From Clostridium saccharobutylicum DSM 13864 (GTDB lineage: Bacteria > Bacillota > Clostridia > Clostridiales > Clostridiaceae), in the NCBI RefSeq assembly GCF_000473995.1, contig NC_022571.1, positions 3,627,416-3,691,415 on the forward strand: a stretch of 64,000 bases of DNA, given 5' to 3'. The translations under genes were made by a program, and so were the position numbers. The notes under the pieces are model-generated. The model saw nothing but the letters and a program-made list of their open reading frames with translations. It ran no database searches and was not told the origin of the DNA. Within the stretch, counting starts at the first letter, position 1; every line of letters begins with the position of its first letter. This document shows positions 53,615 to 62,492 of the stretch, piece after piece.

Positions 53615-53818
53615 TCTTTGAAAATGAGCTGATTAAGGTTCTTAATAGGTAGTTGTTCCACTTTAGTTTGTCACACTCAACATTGGAAACATACTAAAGT
53701 GGATGCAACCATCTATTTAAAACCTTTAAGCGATATTTTCATAGTCCTTGTAACAAAAATATTTCTCATTTCGGTTATCTATCACTTAACTCTAAGACTT
53801 AATTTTTATATCCATAAT
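53615..53818. repeat. Family-A fold-back repeat (A14)
   Basis: An inner stem AGTTGTTCCACTTTAGT / ACTAAAGTGGATGCAACC encloses TTTGTCAC and GGAAACAT (variants of the conserved apical motifs). Right end: TTTCGGTTATCTATCACTTA through TATATCCATA. It lies between convergent genes. Confidence 0.65.
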
Positions 53819-53830
53819 TATCTTAAAATC

Positions 53831-54235
53831 CTATATCTGTGTATCTCTCATTTCAATTTCAGTACCTTCAGGAGCCTTAACTTTTAATAAATATCCGTCT
53901 TCAACTTTATATATCTCTTTCCCATTTTTAATTTTAAAATTAACATAACCCAAATTTTTTATTCTCTCAAATTCTTTTTTAACATCATCAACTAAAAAAC
54001 ACATATGTACTATTCCTTCATTTGATGAGTCCCACTTCTTTAATTTTTCTCCCTTTTTAGAAGTTTGTAATTCAATCATAAACGATCCTAATTTCAGCCA
54101 TGTATTGTAATCACGATTATGAAAATTTTCAGTTTCTTTAACTAATTCAAATCCCAAAACTTTAATATAAAATTCAAGTGACTCCGCATATTTTTCTGTT
54201 TGTATACAAACATGGTGCATCATTTTTATACTCAT
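53831..54235 (-). CDS. VOC family (glyoxalase-like) protein
   Basis: 134 residues, two beta-alpha-beta-beta-beta modules: MMHHVCIQTEKYAESLEFYI (metal His) and GIVHMCFLVDDVKKEFERIK, ending EGTEIEMRD with a metal Glu. It resembles lactoylglutathione lyase-like enzymes; the substrate is unknown. GAGGAGA precedes the ATG. Confidence 0.87.
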   Translation of the reverse strand: MSIKMMHHVCIQTEKYAESLEFYIKVLGFELVKETENFHNRDYNTWLKLGSFMIELQTSKKGEKLKKWDSSNEGIVHMCFLVDDVKKEFERIKNLGYVNFKIKNGKEIYKVEDGYLLKVKAPEGTEIEMRDTQI

Positions 54236-54342
54236 AATATCTCCTCTACTTCCTTGCTTTAATCAAAAATAATGAATAATTTGCTCTTGTTTTAAACTTC
54301 ACTTTATTTTTATAACTTCTTTTAATATATAAACAATTTTAT

Positions 54343-54900
54343 TTACGATGTTTCGATTTTAGATACTATTTTTTTATATACTTTTTTCATATGCAATTCA
54401 TTAGAATACTTATCTATTTCTCTTATTGGTATCCACTTAACACCACTATTTTCATCCGGCTTTACAACCAGTATTTCATTTTCATTTGCTTCAATTAAAT
54501 AAGCAATTGATATATGCAAATGTGGTGCTACATATTTTTTGTTTTTTATATGTCCTAATACAGGTAAAATATCTAAAGATATGATATTATCACTAATTGG
54601 AACAATATTTTTTACTCCAGTCTCCTCCTTAACTTCTTTAATTGCAACTGATAGTAAATCTTTATCACCATCTGCATGCCCACCTGTCCATGACCATGAA
54701 TTATATATATTATGATGTACCATTAAAACTTTATCTCTTGCTTTGTTGACTACAAATCCAGAACTTGTAACATGTATTAATTCATTATTTCTAGTTAATA
54801 TATCATCAAACATATTTGAATATTTTATTGTTATTTCTTTATCCTTATTCTCTTGCTCATTAAAAGGCATATAACTCTTTATTGATTCAGTCCAATTCAT
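54343..54900 (-). CDS. Nudix hydrolase
   Basis: 185 residues. The Nudix box starts at GGHADGDKD (about residue 76) and runs to VKEETGVKN, with the catalytic REXXEE replaced by a KEVKEE variant, still carrying the metal-binding glutamates. N-terminal 45 residues are extra helical sequence. It hydrolyses a nucleoside diphosphate linked to an unknown moiety. GGTAGGGAG precedes the ATG. Separate from the VOC gene by 107 bases on the same strand. Confidence 0.9.
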   Translation of the reverse strand: MNWTESIKSYMPFNEQENKDKEITIKYSNMFDDILTRNNELIHVTSSGFVVNKARDKVLMVHHNIYNSWSWTGGHADGDKDLLSVAIKEVKEETGVKNIVPISDNIISLDILPVLGHIKNKKYVAPHLHISIAYLIEANENEILVVKPDENSGVKWIPIREIDKYSNELHMKKVYKKIVSKIETS

Positions 54901-55084
54901 TTTCTCCCTACCTTCTTTTTTTATTGATTTATATTATAAAATTATTTATTTCTAAAAAATATGCTTTTAAACATATTGTCATTATAGCATATTAGGTAAA
55001 TTAAGTATTATGCAATTATTCACTCTTATTAACCTTCCAAACATTAAAGATTACTTTATAATTTAATAAACATATAGTAGTAGG

Positions 55085-55253
55085 AATTGTTAAATTTGTG
55101 CTTGTCAACAGCTTGCCTAAGAAACATGAAAAAATGTGTGCAACTTCTACTTTTAAAAATCCATAACCTTATTTTATAGTAATCAAGCAATAAAGCACCT
55201 TTACTTTTGGTAATCTATAATAATATCTATAAATTTCAAGTTGTTTATCTATA
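55085..55253. repeat. Decayed family-A repeat (A15)
   Basis: TGCTTGTCAACAGC and GAAACATGAAAAAA are weak forms of the apical motifs; the right end reads TTCAAGTTGTTTATCTATA. Arms are poorly preserved. Confidence 0.4.
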
Positions 55254-55355
55254 TAGGGTTCCTCGTTGAGATTCAAACTTATAAAATAAAAAAATAACTG
55301 ATATTTCTGAACTTGCAGCAAGTTATATGTCTTGCTATCAATGTGGAACCCTATA
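55252..55355. mobile_element. 104-bp element D with TATAGGGTTCC inverted ends
   Basis: TATAGGGTTCCTCGTTGA at the left and TCAATGTGGAACCCTATA at the right are near-perfect inverted repeats (one mismatch). It lies between A15 and B8. Only one copy in this window; no coding capacity. Confidence 0.45.
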
Positions 55356-55447
55356 AGGTACATAAAAATAAATAACAAGTCCAATTTGCTACTTAATATG
55401 ATTAAAAATAGGCCAACAAATGAACTTGCTATTTTTTTGAATGTGGC
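55356..55447. repeat. Family-B repeat (B8)
   Basis: GGTACATAAAAATAAATAAC with AAGTCCAATTTGC at the left, and GAACTTGCTATTTTTTTGAA with TGTGGC at the right; short interior. Confidence 0.65.
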
Positions 55448-55452
55448 TAACG

Positions 55453-55635
55453 TTAAATTTTCTCAGCTGTAATAGCTGTAATTTGTGACATATCTAAAAA
55501 AGCAATGCACTTACTTGCATTTTCAAATCTATATCCTGATACCTCTCCTGTTAATCTATTTTTTGTCACCTCATATTGCTCACATGTAAAGTCAATTATT
55601 ACACCATTACTAAGATAGATTTTAATTGAATACAT
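55453..55635 (-). CDS. Hypothetical small protein, 60 residues
   Basis: Start at the ATG at 55635 with GGAAGG six bases upstream. The protein (MYSIKIYLSNGVIIDFTCEQ, then YRFENASKCIAFLDMSQITA) looks like a small all-beta domain with five strands. No named family recognised. Isolated gene. Confidence 0.6.
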   Translation of the reverse strand: MYSIKIYLSNGVIIDFTCEQYEVTKNRLTGEVSGYRFENASKCIAFLDMSQITAITAEKI

Positions 55636-55943
55636 TGTTTTCCTTCCTTCAAACATATAATTAAGAGTTATTAATGCATAATGTAGTGAATATTCTCCTT
55701 AAAACAATAATCATACTGTACCTTACATCTCAGGTTTATTATTCAAGGAATATTCCATACTAATCTTAATGCTAAATTTTTCTTATTTAGATTTTGTAAC
55801 GTATATGAATTACTCTCCTATAATATTATATTTAACCTCTCTTATAGTTGTTCAATTAACCATTTATTAATTATATCTTAACCCTACTTTGCTTTTGCGT
55901 TAGTTACATAATAAGCTTTTTACATTGTTTTTTATTATATAAT

Positions 55944-56140
55944 TATGACAACTCATTTGCATTGGCACAGCATCTGGTTTCTTGTTTTCAATCTTTAAAA
56001 ATATTAACATGACTATTGGGCTTATGCCAGTTGCAGGAATTATACTTTCATGCATGAGTTATGTTGGAAGCTCAATTCTTGCAAATTTTATGTCTTTAGG
56101 TATCGTATTAAATGTTGGTATTAAAAAAAGAGACTGTTAT
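55944..56140 (+). pseudogene. Remnant of an FtsW/RodA/SpoVE C-terminus
   Basis: One frame reads [20 protein letters not shown], then MPVAGIILSCMSYVGSSILA and NFMSLGIVLNVGIKK. This is the conserved end of SEDS glycosyltransferases (pattern [25 protein letters not shown]...N), with the key GIPLPF and SYGGSS motifs mutated. Upstream YDNSFA continues the match only after a one-base shift. The N-terminal 80 percent is gone; a non-functional fossil. Confidence 0.7.
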
Positions 56141-56172
56141 ACAACTAATTTTTTAGTTGTGTAACAGTCTCT
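56129..56172 (-). terminator. Terminator of the first secreted-protein gene
   Basis: AGAGACTGTTATACAACTAA pairs with TTAGTTGTGTAACAGTCTCT (20 bp, one G-U, 4-base loop). On the minus strand it is followed by TTTTTTTAAT. It may have been shared with the SEDS remnant. Confidence 0.9.
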
Positions 56173-56250
56173 ATTTTATAATATGGAATAAATATGTGAA
56201 CGAATATTATAAAAAGGAAAAGAAAAATTTAAATATTTTTTACATGAAAT

Positions 56251-56841
56251 TTATCTGTTATACCACATTACATTGCCATCTTGTGTTTGCCATCCTTGAC
56301 AAGCCCAGTGGTCCCAGCCTCTTCTTCCGTCATTTTCAAAATATGAACCTTTAGGTTGTTGTCTTGAGAATACCCAAACACCCCATGTAGTTCCACCATA
56401 TTGGCAAGTCGAAAAATACTTCACGCCTGAAATATTATGTTTATAATTTTGAGATAAATCCATAACAACTACATTATATTGACCATTAGCTGCGTAAAAT
56501 GCACTTTCCATTAAGCCCTTACAGAATGCCGCATTTTGTCCATTGAAATTTCTAGCGTTTATTGCTCCACTTATTTTATTAGCAATCCCTAATACATCTA
56601 CATTTACATTAAAATTCACACCTGGAGCCCATGCCTTACTAACTCCATAGATATTGTCAGTGCTAGTGTTTGTACCCTTAGTACCTTTAATGCTATCAGC
56701 AGAATCTGTTGTTATACCATTGCTAACTTTATAAGTTGCATTGTTAGTAGCTGCAAAAGCTGCAGTTGGTGCTGCTACAGTACCTGCTAAAATTCCCAAA
56801 GATAAACATAATGTCATTACTTTACTTCTAACTTTTTTCAT
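56251..56841 (-). CDS. Secreted protein of unknown family, tandem copy 1
   Basis: 196 residues. Sec signal peptide (VMTLCLSLGILAGTVAAPTA, cleavage near AFA-ATNN), a variable region to about 85, then a conserved 110-residue domain: ARNFNGQNAAFCKGLMESAF, YNVVVMDLSQNYK, CQYGGTTWGVWVFSRQQPKG and a Trp/aromatic-rich end GSYFENDGRRGWDHWACQGW to MWYNR. Two or three cysteines could form disulfides. Monocistronic with its own terminator. I recognise no family; secreted toxin, bacteriocin-like or surface-binding roles are all possible. Confidence 0.8.
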   Translation of the reverse strand: MKKVRSKVMTLCLSLGILAGTVAAPTAAFAATNNATYKVSNGITTDSADSIKGTKGTNTSTDNIYGVSKAWAPGVNFNVNVDVLGIANKISGAINARNFNGQNAAFCKGLMESAFYAANGQYNVVVMDLSQNYKHNISGVKYFSTCQYGGTTWGVWVFSRQQPKGSYFENDGRRGWDHWACQGWQTQDGNVMWYNR

Positions 56842-57626
56842 TTTTACACTCTCCCCACAAATTTCATTATATTTATGCTTAAGCTAATGCTGTCAAATTA
56901 AATATTATATACATCACATAGTAATCTTAAATTTAGCTTGACCACTTTGTGAGCTTTGTACAATAAACTAAACTTTTAAATATACTAAATCTAATTTGAT
57001 TATAAATTTCTTTCATAAATAATACATGTACAATAATTAAAATGTATTAAATATATAAATTAATGCCAACTATTTTAATTACTTATACTGAAAATAATAT
57101 ATTTTACTAACGTTAATACTCAAAATATATTTTTAAATTAAATTTAATTCTATTAAATCATATCTATATCCTTAGCTTCTTAAAGAACATAATATAGATT
57201 TTAAGTTAAGCTAATATTAATACTTCATTAATTAAACTAGAACTTGTTAATACTTGATATTAAAAGAAAAAATAATCAAATAGTTATTGTACAACTATAT
57301 CTTCACATAATAATTAATTTATGTAAATGCATATTTCTTTAAACGCAAAGAATTAGACATCAAAAGAAATTATATCTAATAATTCATTCTTTTTTTATTT
57401 TTTTCACTTTAATTGTTAAAAATATTCTTTTTATACTAATAACATTGTTTTTTCATTAGAATCAATATATAGTTCTATATTTTATTTTCTTTATTAAGAA
57501 TATTTTTTTAATTTAATTTAATATATATATTGCAAAATTATTTATTCATGGATTTAGTAAGATAGTACTTAGTTTTAATGTTGATTTCAATTTTCAATAT
57601 ATATAATATTTTTTATATAACAAAAG

Positions 57627-57661
57627 GACCATATCATGAATAATAATTCAATAATATGGTC
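57627..57661 (-). terminator. Terminator of the second secreted-protein gene
   Basis: GACCATAT / ATATGGTC stem with a longer weak extension, followed on the minus strand by CTTTTGTTATA; about 120 bases past the stop. The surrounding 56842-57626 region is very AT-rich; its part at 57340-57400 resembles 58563-58622 upstream of the other copy. Confidence 0.6.
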
Positions 57662-57711
57662 AATTTTCTAATGTTATATAATCATAGATTAATACATTCA
57701 TCACATAAATT

Positions 57712-57780
57712 GAGATCTATCAAAATTTTCAGTAACCTAAATAAATACATCATCTCTATTTAGGTTAGCTATTAAATATA
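57712..57780. repeat. Family-A right-arm fragment (A5 subtype)
   Basis: ATCTATCAAAATTTTCAGTA, then CTCTATTTAGGTTAGCTATT: matches the right half of A5. It ends at the stop of the second secreted-protein gene. Confidence 0.55.
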
Positions 57781-57782
57781 TA

Positions 57783-58343
57783 TTATTTGTTATACCACAT
57801 AACATTACCACTTTGTGTTTGCCAGCCTTCACAAGCCCAGTGGTCCCATCCTCTTCTTCCATCATTTTCAAAATACGATCCCTTAGGTTGTAATTTTGAG
57901 AAAACCCAAACACCAAATTTAGTTCCTCCATATTGATAAGTACCATAATATTTTATATTAGAAATATTACATTTATATTTTTGTGACAAATCCATAACAA
58001 CTACATTGTATTGACTATTAGCTGCATAAAATGCACTTTCCATAAGACCTTTACAATATGCTGCATTATTTCCGTTAAAATTTCTATTCTTCATCATACT
58101 CTCTATCTTATTTGCAATATCTAATACATTAATATCTATTTTCATATCGCCATAGATATTATTATCATTAGTAGTTTTATAATCACTACCATTAACTTTA
58201 GTTGTTATAATTCCATTACTAGTTGTATAAGACGCATTGACATTACTAGCTGCATAAACTGTAGTTGATACTGAACCTAATGTTGTTGCTAATATTCCTA
58301 AGGATAAACCTGCCATTATAATCTTATTTTTAACCTTCCTCAT
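57783..58343 (-). CDS. Secreted protein of unknown family, tandem copy 2
   Basis: 186 residues. Signal peptide (IIMAGLSLGILATTLGSVST, cleavage near VYA-ASNV), then NIYGDMKIDINVLDIANKIE and the same conserved domain as copy 1: NFNGNNAAYCKGLMESAFYA, YNVVVMDLSQKYKCNIS, TKFGVWVFSKLQPKG and the end GSYFENDGRRGWDHWACEGW to MWYNK. The N-terminal third diverges from copy 1, while the last 100 residues are mostly identical, so the C-terminal domain carries the function. GAGGAGAG precedes the ATG. Confidence 0.8.
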   Translation of the reverse strand: MRKVKNKIIMAGLSLGILATTLGSVSTTVYAASNVNASYTTSNGIITTKVNGSDYKTTNDNNIYGDMKIDINVLDIANKIESMMKNRNFNGNNAAYCKGLMESAFYAANSQYNVVVMDLSQKYKCNISNIKYYGTYQYGGTKFGVWVFSKLQPKGSYFENDGRRGWDHWACEGWQTQSGNVMWYNK

Positions 58344-58576
58344 TTTTATACTCTCCTCATAATCTTTATTTTAAATTCATAATATAAATTGATTACATAA
58401 AATTATTATATATAGTGTGATAATACTTACACAAAATTGCTATATTAAATTTTAATACATTATATATTTCTTTAAAGAATATTTTAAATTTCAAAAAGTA
58501 TACATCTCTAGATTTGTACACTCACATTTTTGCATAATACATAAGTTATGTAAATGTTTTATCCTCTAAACGTTAA

Positions 58577-58616
58577 AAATCAGACATCAAAAGCAATTAC
58601 TTTATATATCTGATTT
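58577..58616 (-). terminator. Terminator of the XRE-cupin gene
   Basis: AAATCAGA / TCTGATTT ends of an imperfect hairpin, followed on the minus strand by TTTAACG; about 40 bases past the stop. A similar sequence at 57340-57400 suggests the duplication that made the two secreted-protein genes included this flank. Confidence 0.55.
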
Positions 58617-58658
58617 ATTTTTTTAATATTCATTTTTATTTTCTTTCATGTACCCAAA

Positions 58659-59213
58659 TTATTTTAAATAACGTATTATATTTTGAAATACAGCTTTATT
58701 TTGACTTGTATTCATATAAGAATGAGGTTGATTCGCCATAAACCTAATTGAATTTCCTTTTTGTAATACAAATTTTCTATTATTTATATCCATTTCGATT
58801 TCACCTTCAGTGACTATAATATATTCCTCAACACCCTCACTATGAGGAGTAGATATATGATTACAATTACTTTCTAACTCTATAGTAAATATTTCAGCCC
58901 CACTTTTCACATCAAATGGAAATATAGGATACAACTTCATTCTATTATCATCTTCTATTATTGGATCAATATTATTTTGATTTATTACTTTTAAATCATC
59001 TTGATTTTCATCAATGAATAATGAAAATGATACTTTTAAGCCAGTTGCAATTTTCCATAACGTAGATACTGTAGGATTTGACTGACCTCTCTCTATCTGA
59101 CCTAACATCGCCTTGCTTACTCCAGTTAATTTACTAACTTCATCTAAACTTAAGTTTCTTTTATTACGTATCTCTTTTAATTTATTGCCTATGATTAAAT
59201 TCAAATCCTTCAT
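58659..59213 (-). CDS. XRE-type regulator with C-terminal cupin
   Basis: 184 residues. An HTH_3 domain (KLKEIRNKRNLSLDEVSKLT with GVSKAMLGQIERGQSNPTVS) and a cupin sensor (about 105-184) with HSEGVEEYIIVTEGEIEMDI and FMANQPHSYMNTS. This class (MerR-unrelated SutR/PuuR-like) senses small metabolites. It is divergent from the EmrE-type transporter 136 bases away and three direct repeats lie between, so it very likely controls that exporter and itself. AAGGGGAT precedes the ATG. Confidence 0.92.
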   Translation of the reverse strand: MKDLNLIIGNKLKEIRNKRNLSLDEVSKLTGVSKAMLGQIERGQSNPTVSTLWKIATGLKVSFSLFIDENQDDLKVINQNNIDPIIEDDNRMKLYPIFPFDVKSGAEIFTIELESNCNHISTPHSEGVEEYIIVTEGEIEMDINNRKFVLQKGNSIRFMANQPHSYMNTSQNKAVFQNIIRYLK

Positions 59214-59240
59214 AACTTATCCCCTTTAATTTATAGCTTT

Positions 59241-59307
59241 TGTATATTATAACATATTTTCATTCAACTATTGTGTAATATAACATACGCTTGTATAATA
59301 TAACATA
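59241..59307. promoter_or_regulatory. Three direct repeats TGTRTAATATAACATA between divergent genes
   Basis: TGTATATTATAACATA (59241-59256), TGTGTAATATAACATA (59272-59287) and TGTATAATATAACATA (59292-59307), spaced 31 and 20 bp start to start, about three and two helical turns. Each contains TATAAT-like sequence, so they may overlap promoters as operators of the XRE-cupin regulator. Confidence 0.6.
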
Positions 59308-59349
59308 TACAATTTATTTTGTTTATTTTTATTATGAAGGAGTTTTAAA

Positions 59350-60285
59350 ATGGTAAAAGCATTTATATTAGGAATCGCAGCATCTTTCTTTTTTGCATTT
59401 ACTTTTATTCTTAATCAACAAATGAATATTTCTGGTGGCAGCTGGCTTTGGAGCTCATCTCTTAGATACATTTTTATGTTACCAATTTTATTTATTATCA
59501 TGATTATAAAAAATCAATTATTTCATGTATTAAATGATATAATAAAAAAACCATTTAAATGGATAGCTTGGAGCACAGTAGGCTTTGGATTATTTTATGC
59601 TCCTTTGAGTTTTGCTTCTATGTATGGAGCTTCATGGTTAGTTGCTGGTACTTGGCAAATAACTATAGTCGCAGGTGCACTTATGTCTCCATTATTCTAT
59701 AGAACTGTCAATAGTAAAAATGGAATTACCAAAACAAGAAATCAAATTCCTAAAAAATCTCTACTTATGTCTTCAATAATTTTGCTGGGCATATTTTTAA
59801 TGCACTTTGAAGATTCAAAATATCTATCTTTATCAGAAATACTTTTAGGAATTATCCCTGTTATTTTAGCTGCATTTTCTTATCCACTTGGTAATCGCAA
59901 AATGATGGAGGTCTGTGATAACAGATTTAATACATTTCAAAGAGTATTTGGCATGACACTATGCAGTATGCCATTTTGGATAATAATATCAACATTCGGC
60001 ATATTATCTGTTGGTTTACCAAGTAAAGGACAAGTAGTTCAATCTTTAATAGTTGCTGTTTTTTCAGGAATTATTGCTACAATACTATTTTTTAAAGCAA
60101 CTGATATAGTAAGCAGCAATACTCATAAGTTAGCTGTAATAGAATCAACACAATCCGGTGAAGTAATATTCACATTACTTGGAGGAGTATTTATTTTTCA
60201 TGATAAAATTCCAACATTTCTTGGCTTAATCGGAATATTTCTTGTAGTCATTGGAATGATTTTGAATAGCCTTATTAGATCATAA
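59350..60285 (+). CDS. EmrE-type (PF13536-like) multidrug/metabolite exporter
   Basis: 311 residues, ten helices. The N-terminal GIAASFFFAFTFILNQQMNI and SASMYGASWLVAGTWQ-type second motif (FASMYGASWLVAGTWQITIV) fit the putative multidrug-resistance efflux family in the DMT superfamily; the C-terminal half has THKLAVIESTQSGEVIFTLL and GGVFIFHDKIPTFLGLIGIF. Exported compound unknown. Divergent from its probable XRE-cupin regulator. GAAGGAG precedes the ATG. Confidence 0.85.
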   Translation: MVKAFILGIAASFFFAFTFILNQQMNISGGSWLWSSSLRYIFMLPILFIIMIIKNQLFHVLNDIIKKPFKWIAWSTVGFGLFYAPLSFASMYGASWLVAGTWQITIVAGALMSPLFYRTVNSKNGITKTRNQIPKKSLLMSSIILLGIFLMHFEDSKYLSLSEILLGIIPVILAAFSYPLGNRKMMEVCDNRFNTFQRVFGMTLCSMPFWIIISTFGILSVGLPSKGQVVQSLIVAVFSGIIATILFFKATDIVSSNTHKLAVIESTQSGEVIFTLLGGVFIFHDKIPTFLGLIGIFLVVIGMILNSLIRS

Positions 60286-60357
60286 GATGCAATTTTATAT
60301 TAAATATATAGAAATAATTAATTTACGATTTTAATAATATTTTTTGTTAACAAAGAA

Positions 60358-60400
60358 ATTCACTGCATCATCAGATGTCTATGACTGATACAGTGAATGA
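60358..60400 (+). terminator. Hairpin between the exporter and SdpI-like genes
   Basis: ATTCACTGCATCA and TGATACAGTGAAT pair imperfectly around a 17-base loop between convergent genes; T tract weak. Confidence 0.5.
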
Positions 60401-60453
60401 AAAATATATTGATGCAGAAAATAATTATTTCTCTTTTTTAATATGTAAAATAC

Positions 60454-60798
60454 TTAACTATTATTTTTTCTACTTCCATCTTTGTTAAATAGTTTTCTTA
60501 AATGCATTTCATCCACAACAATCATCATTATAACGCCTATTAATATAACTATTAGTTGTACAATTTCATTATTGATAGCTATTGGTTGAATAATTGCCCA
60601 AATTCCAAAAATGCCATTAACAATTCCAAGTATCAACATACTAACTCCACCATATTTTTGTGCTACATCCCAAGTATCCTGATTTTTCTTTGATAAAGGT
60701 GTTCTATATCCGTAAATACCATTTATCTCTTTTGGCGGATACTTTATTAAAATAAATCCAAGCAAGATAAAAATTATTGCTATTGTTATACAACTCAT
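60454..60798 (-). CDS. SdpI family membrane protein
   Basis: 114 residues, three helices. The segment NGIYGYRTPLSKKNQDTWDV with AQKYGG is the SdpI/YhfL signature (Gly-X-Arg-Thr-Pro, Trp, Gly). SdpI proteins give immunity to the SdpC toxin in Bacillus, but many short homologues have no toxin partner; none is seen here, although two secreted proteins of unknown function lie 2.1 kb away. GAGAGGAG precedes the ATG. Confidence 0.85.
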   Translation of the reverse strand: MSCITIAIIFILLGFILIKYPPKEINGIYGYRTPLSKKNQDTWDVAQKYGGVSMLILGIVNGIFGIWAIIQPIAINNEIVQLIVILIGVIMMIVVDEMHLRKLFNKDGSRKNNS

Positions 60799-61062
60799 AT
60801 ATTTCTCCTCTCTTACTAATGCATCTCTTAGCTATTACTTAGTTATAATTTTACCTCTTAATATAGATAAACAAACAATCATAATTTATTTTTTATAATA
60901 TTTTTAAATTTTCTCTTATTATAACACACTTTATAATTAACAGCTTTTGTAATTTTAAAATTAGTATTAAATAAATAATGCAAAGTTAGAAACTTACTTT
61001 ATATATAATCATATGAATAAAATAGAGTTAATTTATTGATACAATAAAATGGAGGGAATTTG

Positions 61063-61782
61063 TTGAATAATAATGTAATTGAAATGACCAACATCACCAA
61101 AAGCTTTTACATTGGAAAGCCGAACCAATTGAACATCCTTAAAAATATTAATATCAATATAAAAAAGGGGGAATTCGTATCTATTGTTGGTGAATCTGGA
61201 TCTGGAAAAAGTACATTAATGAATATTATAGGTGCCCTTGACAGACAAACCTCAGGTCAATATATTCTCGATGGTATAGATATTAGGACAATTAGTGATA
61301 AAGATTTATCTATAATAAGAAATAGAAAAATAGGTTTTGTGTTTCAATCTTCCAACTTGATACCTAGAACAAACTCAATACAAAACGTTGAATTACCAAT
61401 GCTTTATGCTGACGTAGATAAAAGAACACGAAGAAACCGTGCCAAAGAACTTTTACAACTAGTCGGAATTGATGATAGAATGTTTCACCTTCCAAATGAG
61501 TTATCAGGTGGTCAAAAGCAGAGAGTTGCAATTGCACGTGCTCTTGCAAATGACCCTGAAATTATACTTGCAGATGAACCAACAGGTGCTCTTGATTCTA
61601 ATACTGGAAGATTAGTTATGAACTTATTCCATAAGATTCATGAAAATCAAGGAAAAACTATAGTTCTAATAACTCATAACAAAGAGCTTTCAAATGAAAC
61701 ACAAAGAATAATACAAATAAAAGATGGACAAATAGTAGAAGAAAAAATTAATACTTCTAATAACGTGCATGTTTTGAATTAG
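61063..61782 (+). CDS. ABC transporter ATPase of MacB/LolD type, orphan
   Basis: 239 residues; TTG at 61063 chosen over the TTG at 61060 because TGGAGGG is then seven bases away. Walker A GESGSGKST, signature LSGGQKQRVAIARALANDPE, Walker B ILADEPTGALD and MTNITKSFYIGKPNQ at the start, as in the MacB/FtsE-like export ATPases. No permease follows: family-A repeats begin right after the stop. It could serve a distant permease or be the remains of a split operon. Confidence 0.88.
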   Translation: MNNNVIEMTNITKSFYIGKPNQLNILKNININIKKGEFVSIVGESGSGKSTLMNIIGALDRQTSGQYILDGIDIRTISDKDLSIIRNRKIGFVFQSSNLIPRTNSIQNVELPMLYADVDKRTRRNRAKELLQLVGIDDRMFHLPNELSGGQKQRVAIARALANDPEIILADEPTGALDSNTGRLVMNLFHKIHENQGKTIVLITHNKELSNETQRIIQIKDGQIVEEKINTSNNVHVLN

Positions 61783-62201
61783 TTATAAATAAAATATGTG
61801 GTAACTTACCAAAAGAAATGGTGCTCTATTGTTTCAGTCACTAGATAAACGTACTGTGGATTTCTAACAGCATAAGTTATTCCACTCCAGCATGTTCCTT
61901 AAACAAGTTAATGACAAGCAAAAATAGAATAACTTATGCTGAAGAAATCCTACAGTTCTTTTATCAATGTAACATTCAACAAAAGAGCACCATTTCTTTC
62001 TATTTTAAAGCATAAATATAGTTAATAGTGATTCTACTAAAGTTCTAAAATACTACTTATTTAGATATATGTATATATCTTCAGAAATCATTTATATCTA
62101 AAAAGTTATTAGAAGGTCTTCTGGCTCGTAGCTCATTTTACCAAATAGTTCATACAAAGTTAACTATCTCATAAATCTAAAAATTAAATTGTTTATCTAT
62201 A
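61783..62201. repeat. Family-A fold-back repeat (A10) with decayed element C inside
   Basis: Arms AAAGAAATGGTGCTCT (61812-61827) and exact complement (61984-61999); inner stem CAGCATAAGTTA (61868-61879) / TAACTTATGCTG (61931-61942) with GCATGTTCC and TGACAAGCAAA at the apex. The right terminus TTGTTTATCTATA ends at 62201, displaced by the element at 62034-62164. Confidence 0.75.
62034..62164. mobile_element. Decayed relative of element C
   Basis: TTTAGATATATGTATATA, ATCATTTATATCTAAAAAGT, TATTAGAAGGTCTTCTGG and TTTTACCAAATAGTTCATAC align with the interior of the intact element at 27294-27456, but the terminal inverted repeats are gone. Confidence 0.6.
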
Positions 62202-62485
62202 TAGATATACAATTTAAGAACTCAACTTATTTGTGATTAATATCTCCACTAGAAATCATATATATATTTGTGAAAGAAGCATTTGAAATTGAGCTGTTGA
62301 AGATTTTTAATTGGAGCTTGTTACATTTACTGCTTGTCAAAATGAATATTTGGAACATGCGGAAATGGGCACAAGCTCCCATTTAGAATCTTCCAGCGAA
62401 AATTTCATAAGTCCGATGGAACAAATATATATATTATTTCGGTAAATCACCACATAAATCTAAAGTCTTGATTTGGATATCTATA
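62200..62485. repeat. Family-A fold-back repeat (A11)
   Basis: TATAGATATACAATTTAAGA to CTTGATTTGGATATCTATA, 286 bp. Long arms (GAAATTGAGCTGTTGAAGAT with ATCTTCCAGCGAAAATTTC), inner GGAGCTTG / CAAGCTCC, apex TGCTTGTCA and GGAACATGCGGAA. It directly abuts A10; together they fill the gap between convergent genes. Confidence 0.75.
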
Positions 62486-62492
62486 ATTCTTT

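Noticed and set aside
55169..55384. Minus-strand frame of 71 codons
   Set aside because: It is composed entirely of repeat sequence (A15, element D, B8) and has no ribosome site; the encoded peptide has no domain-like features.
57737..57946. Minus-strand frame of 69 codons overlapping the second secreted-protein gene
   Set aside because: Different frame within a gene that has a signal peptide and a conserved paralogue; no ribosome site.
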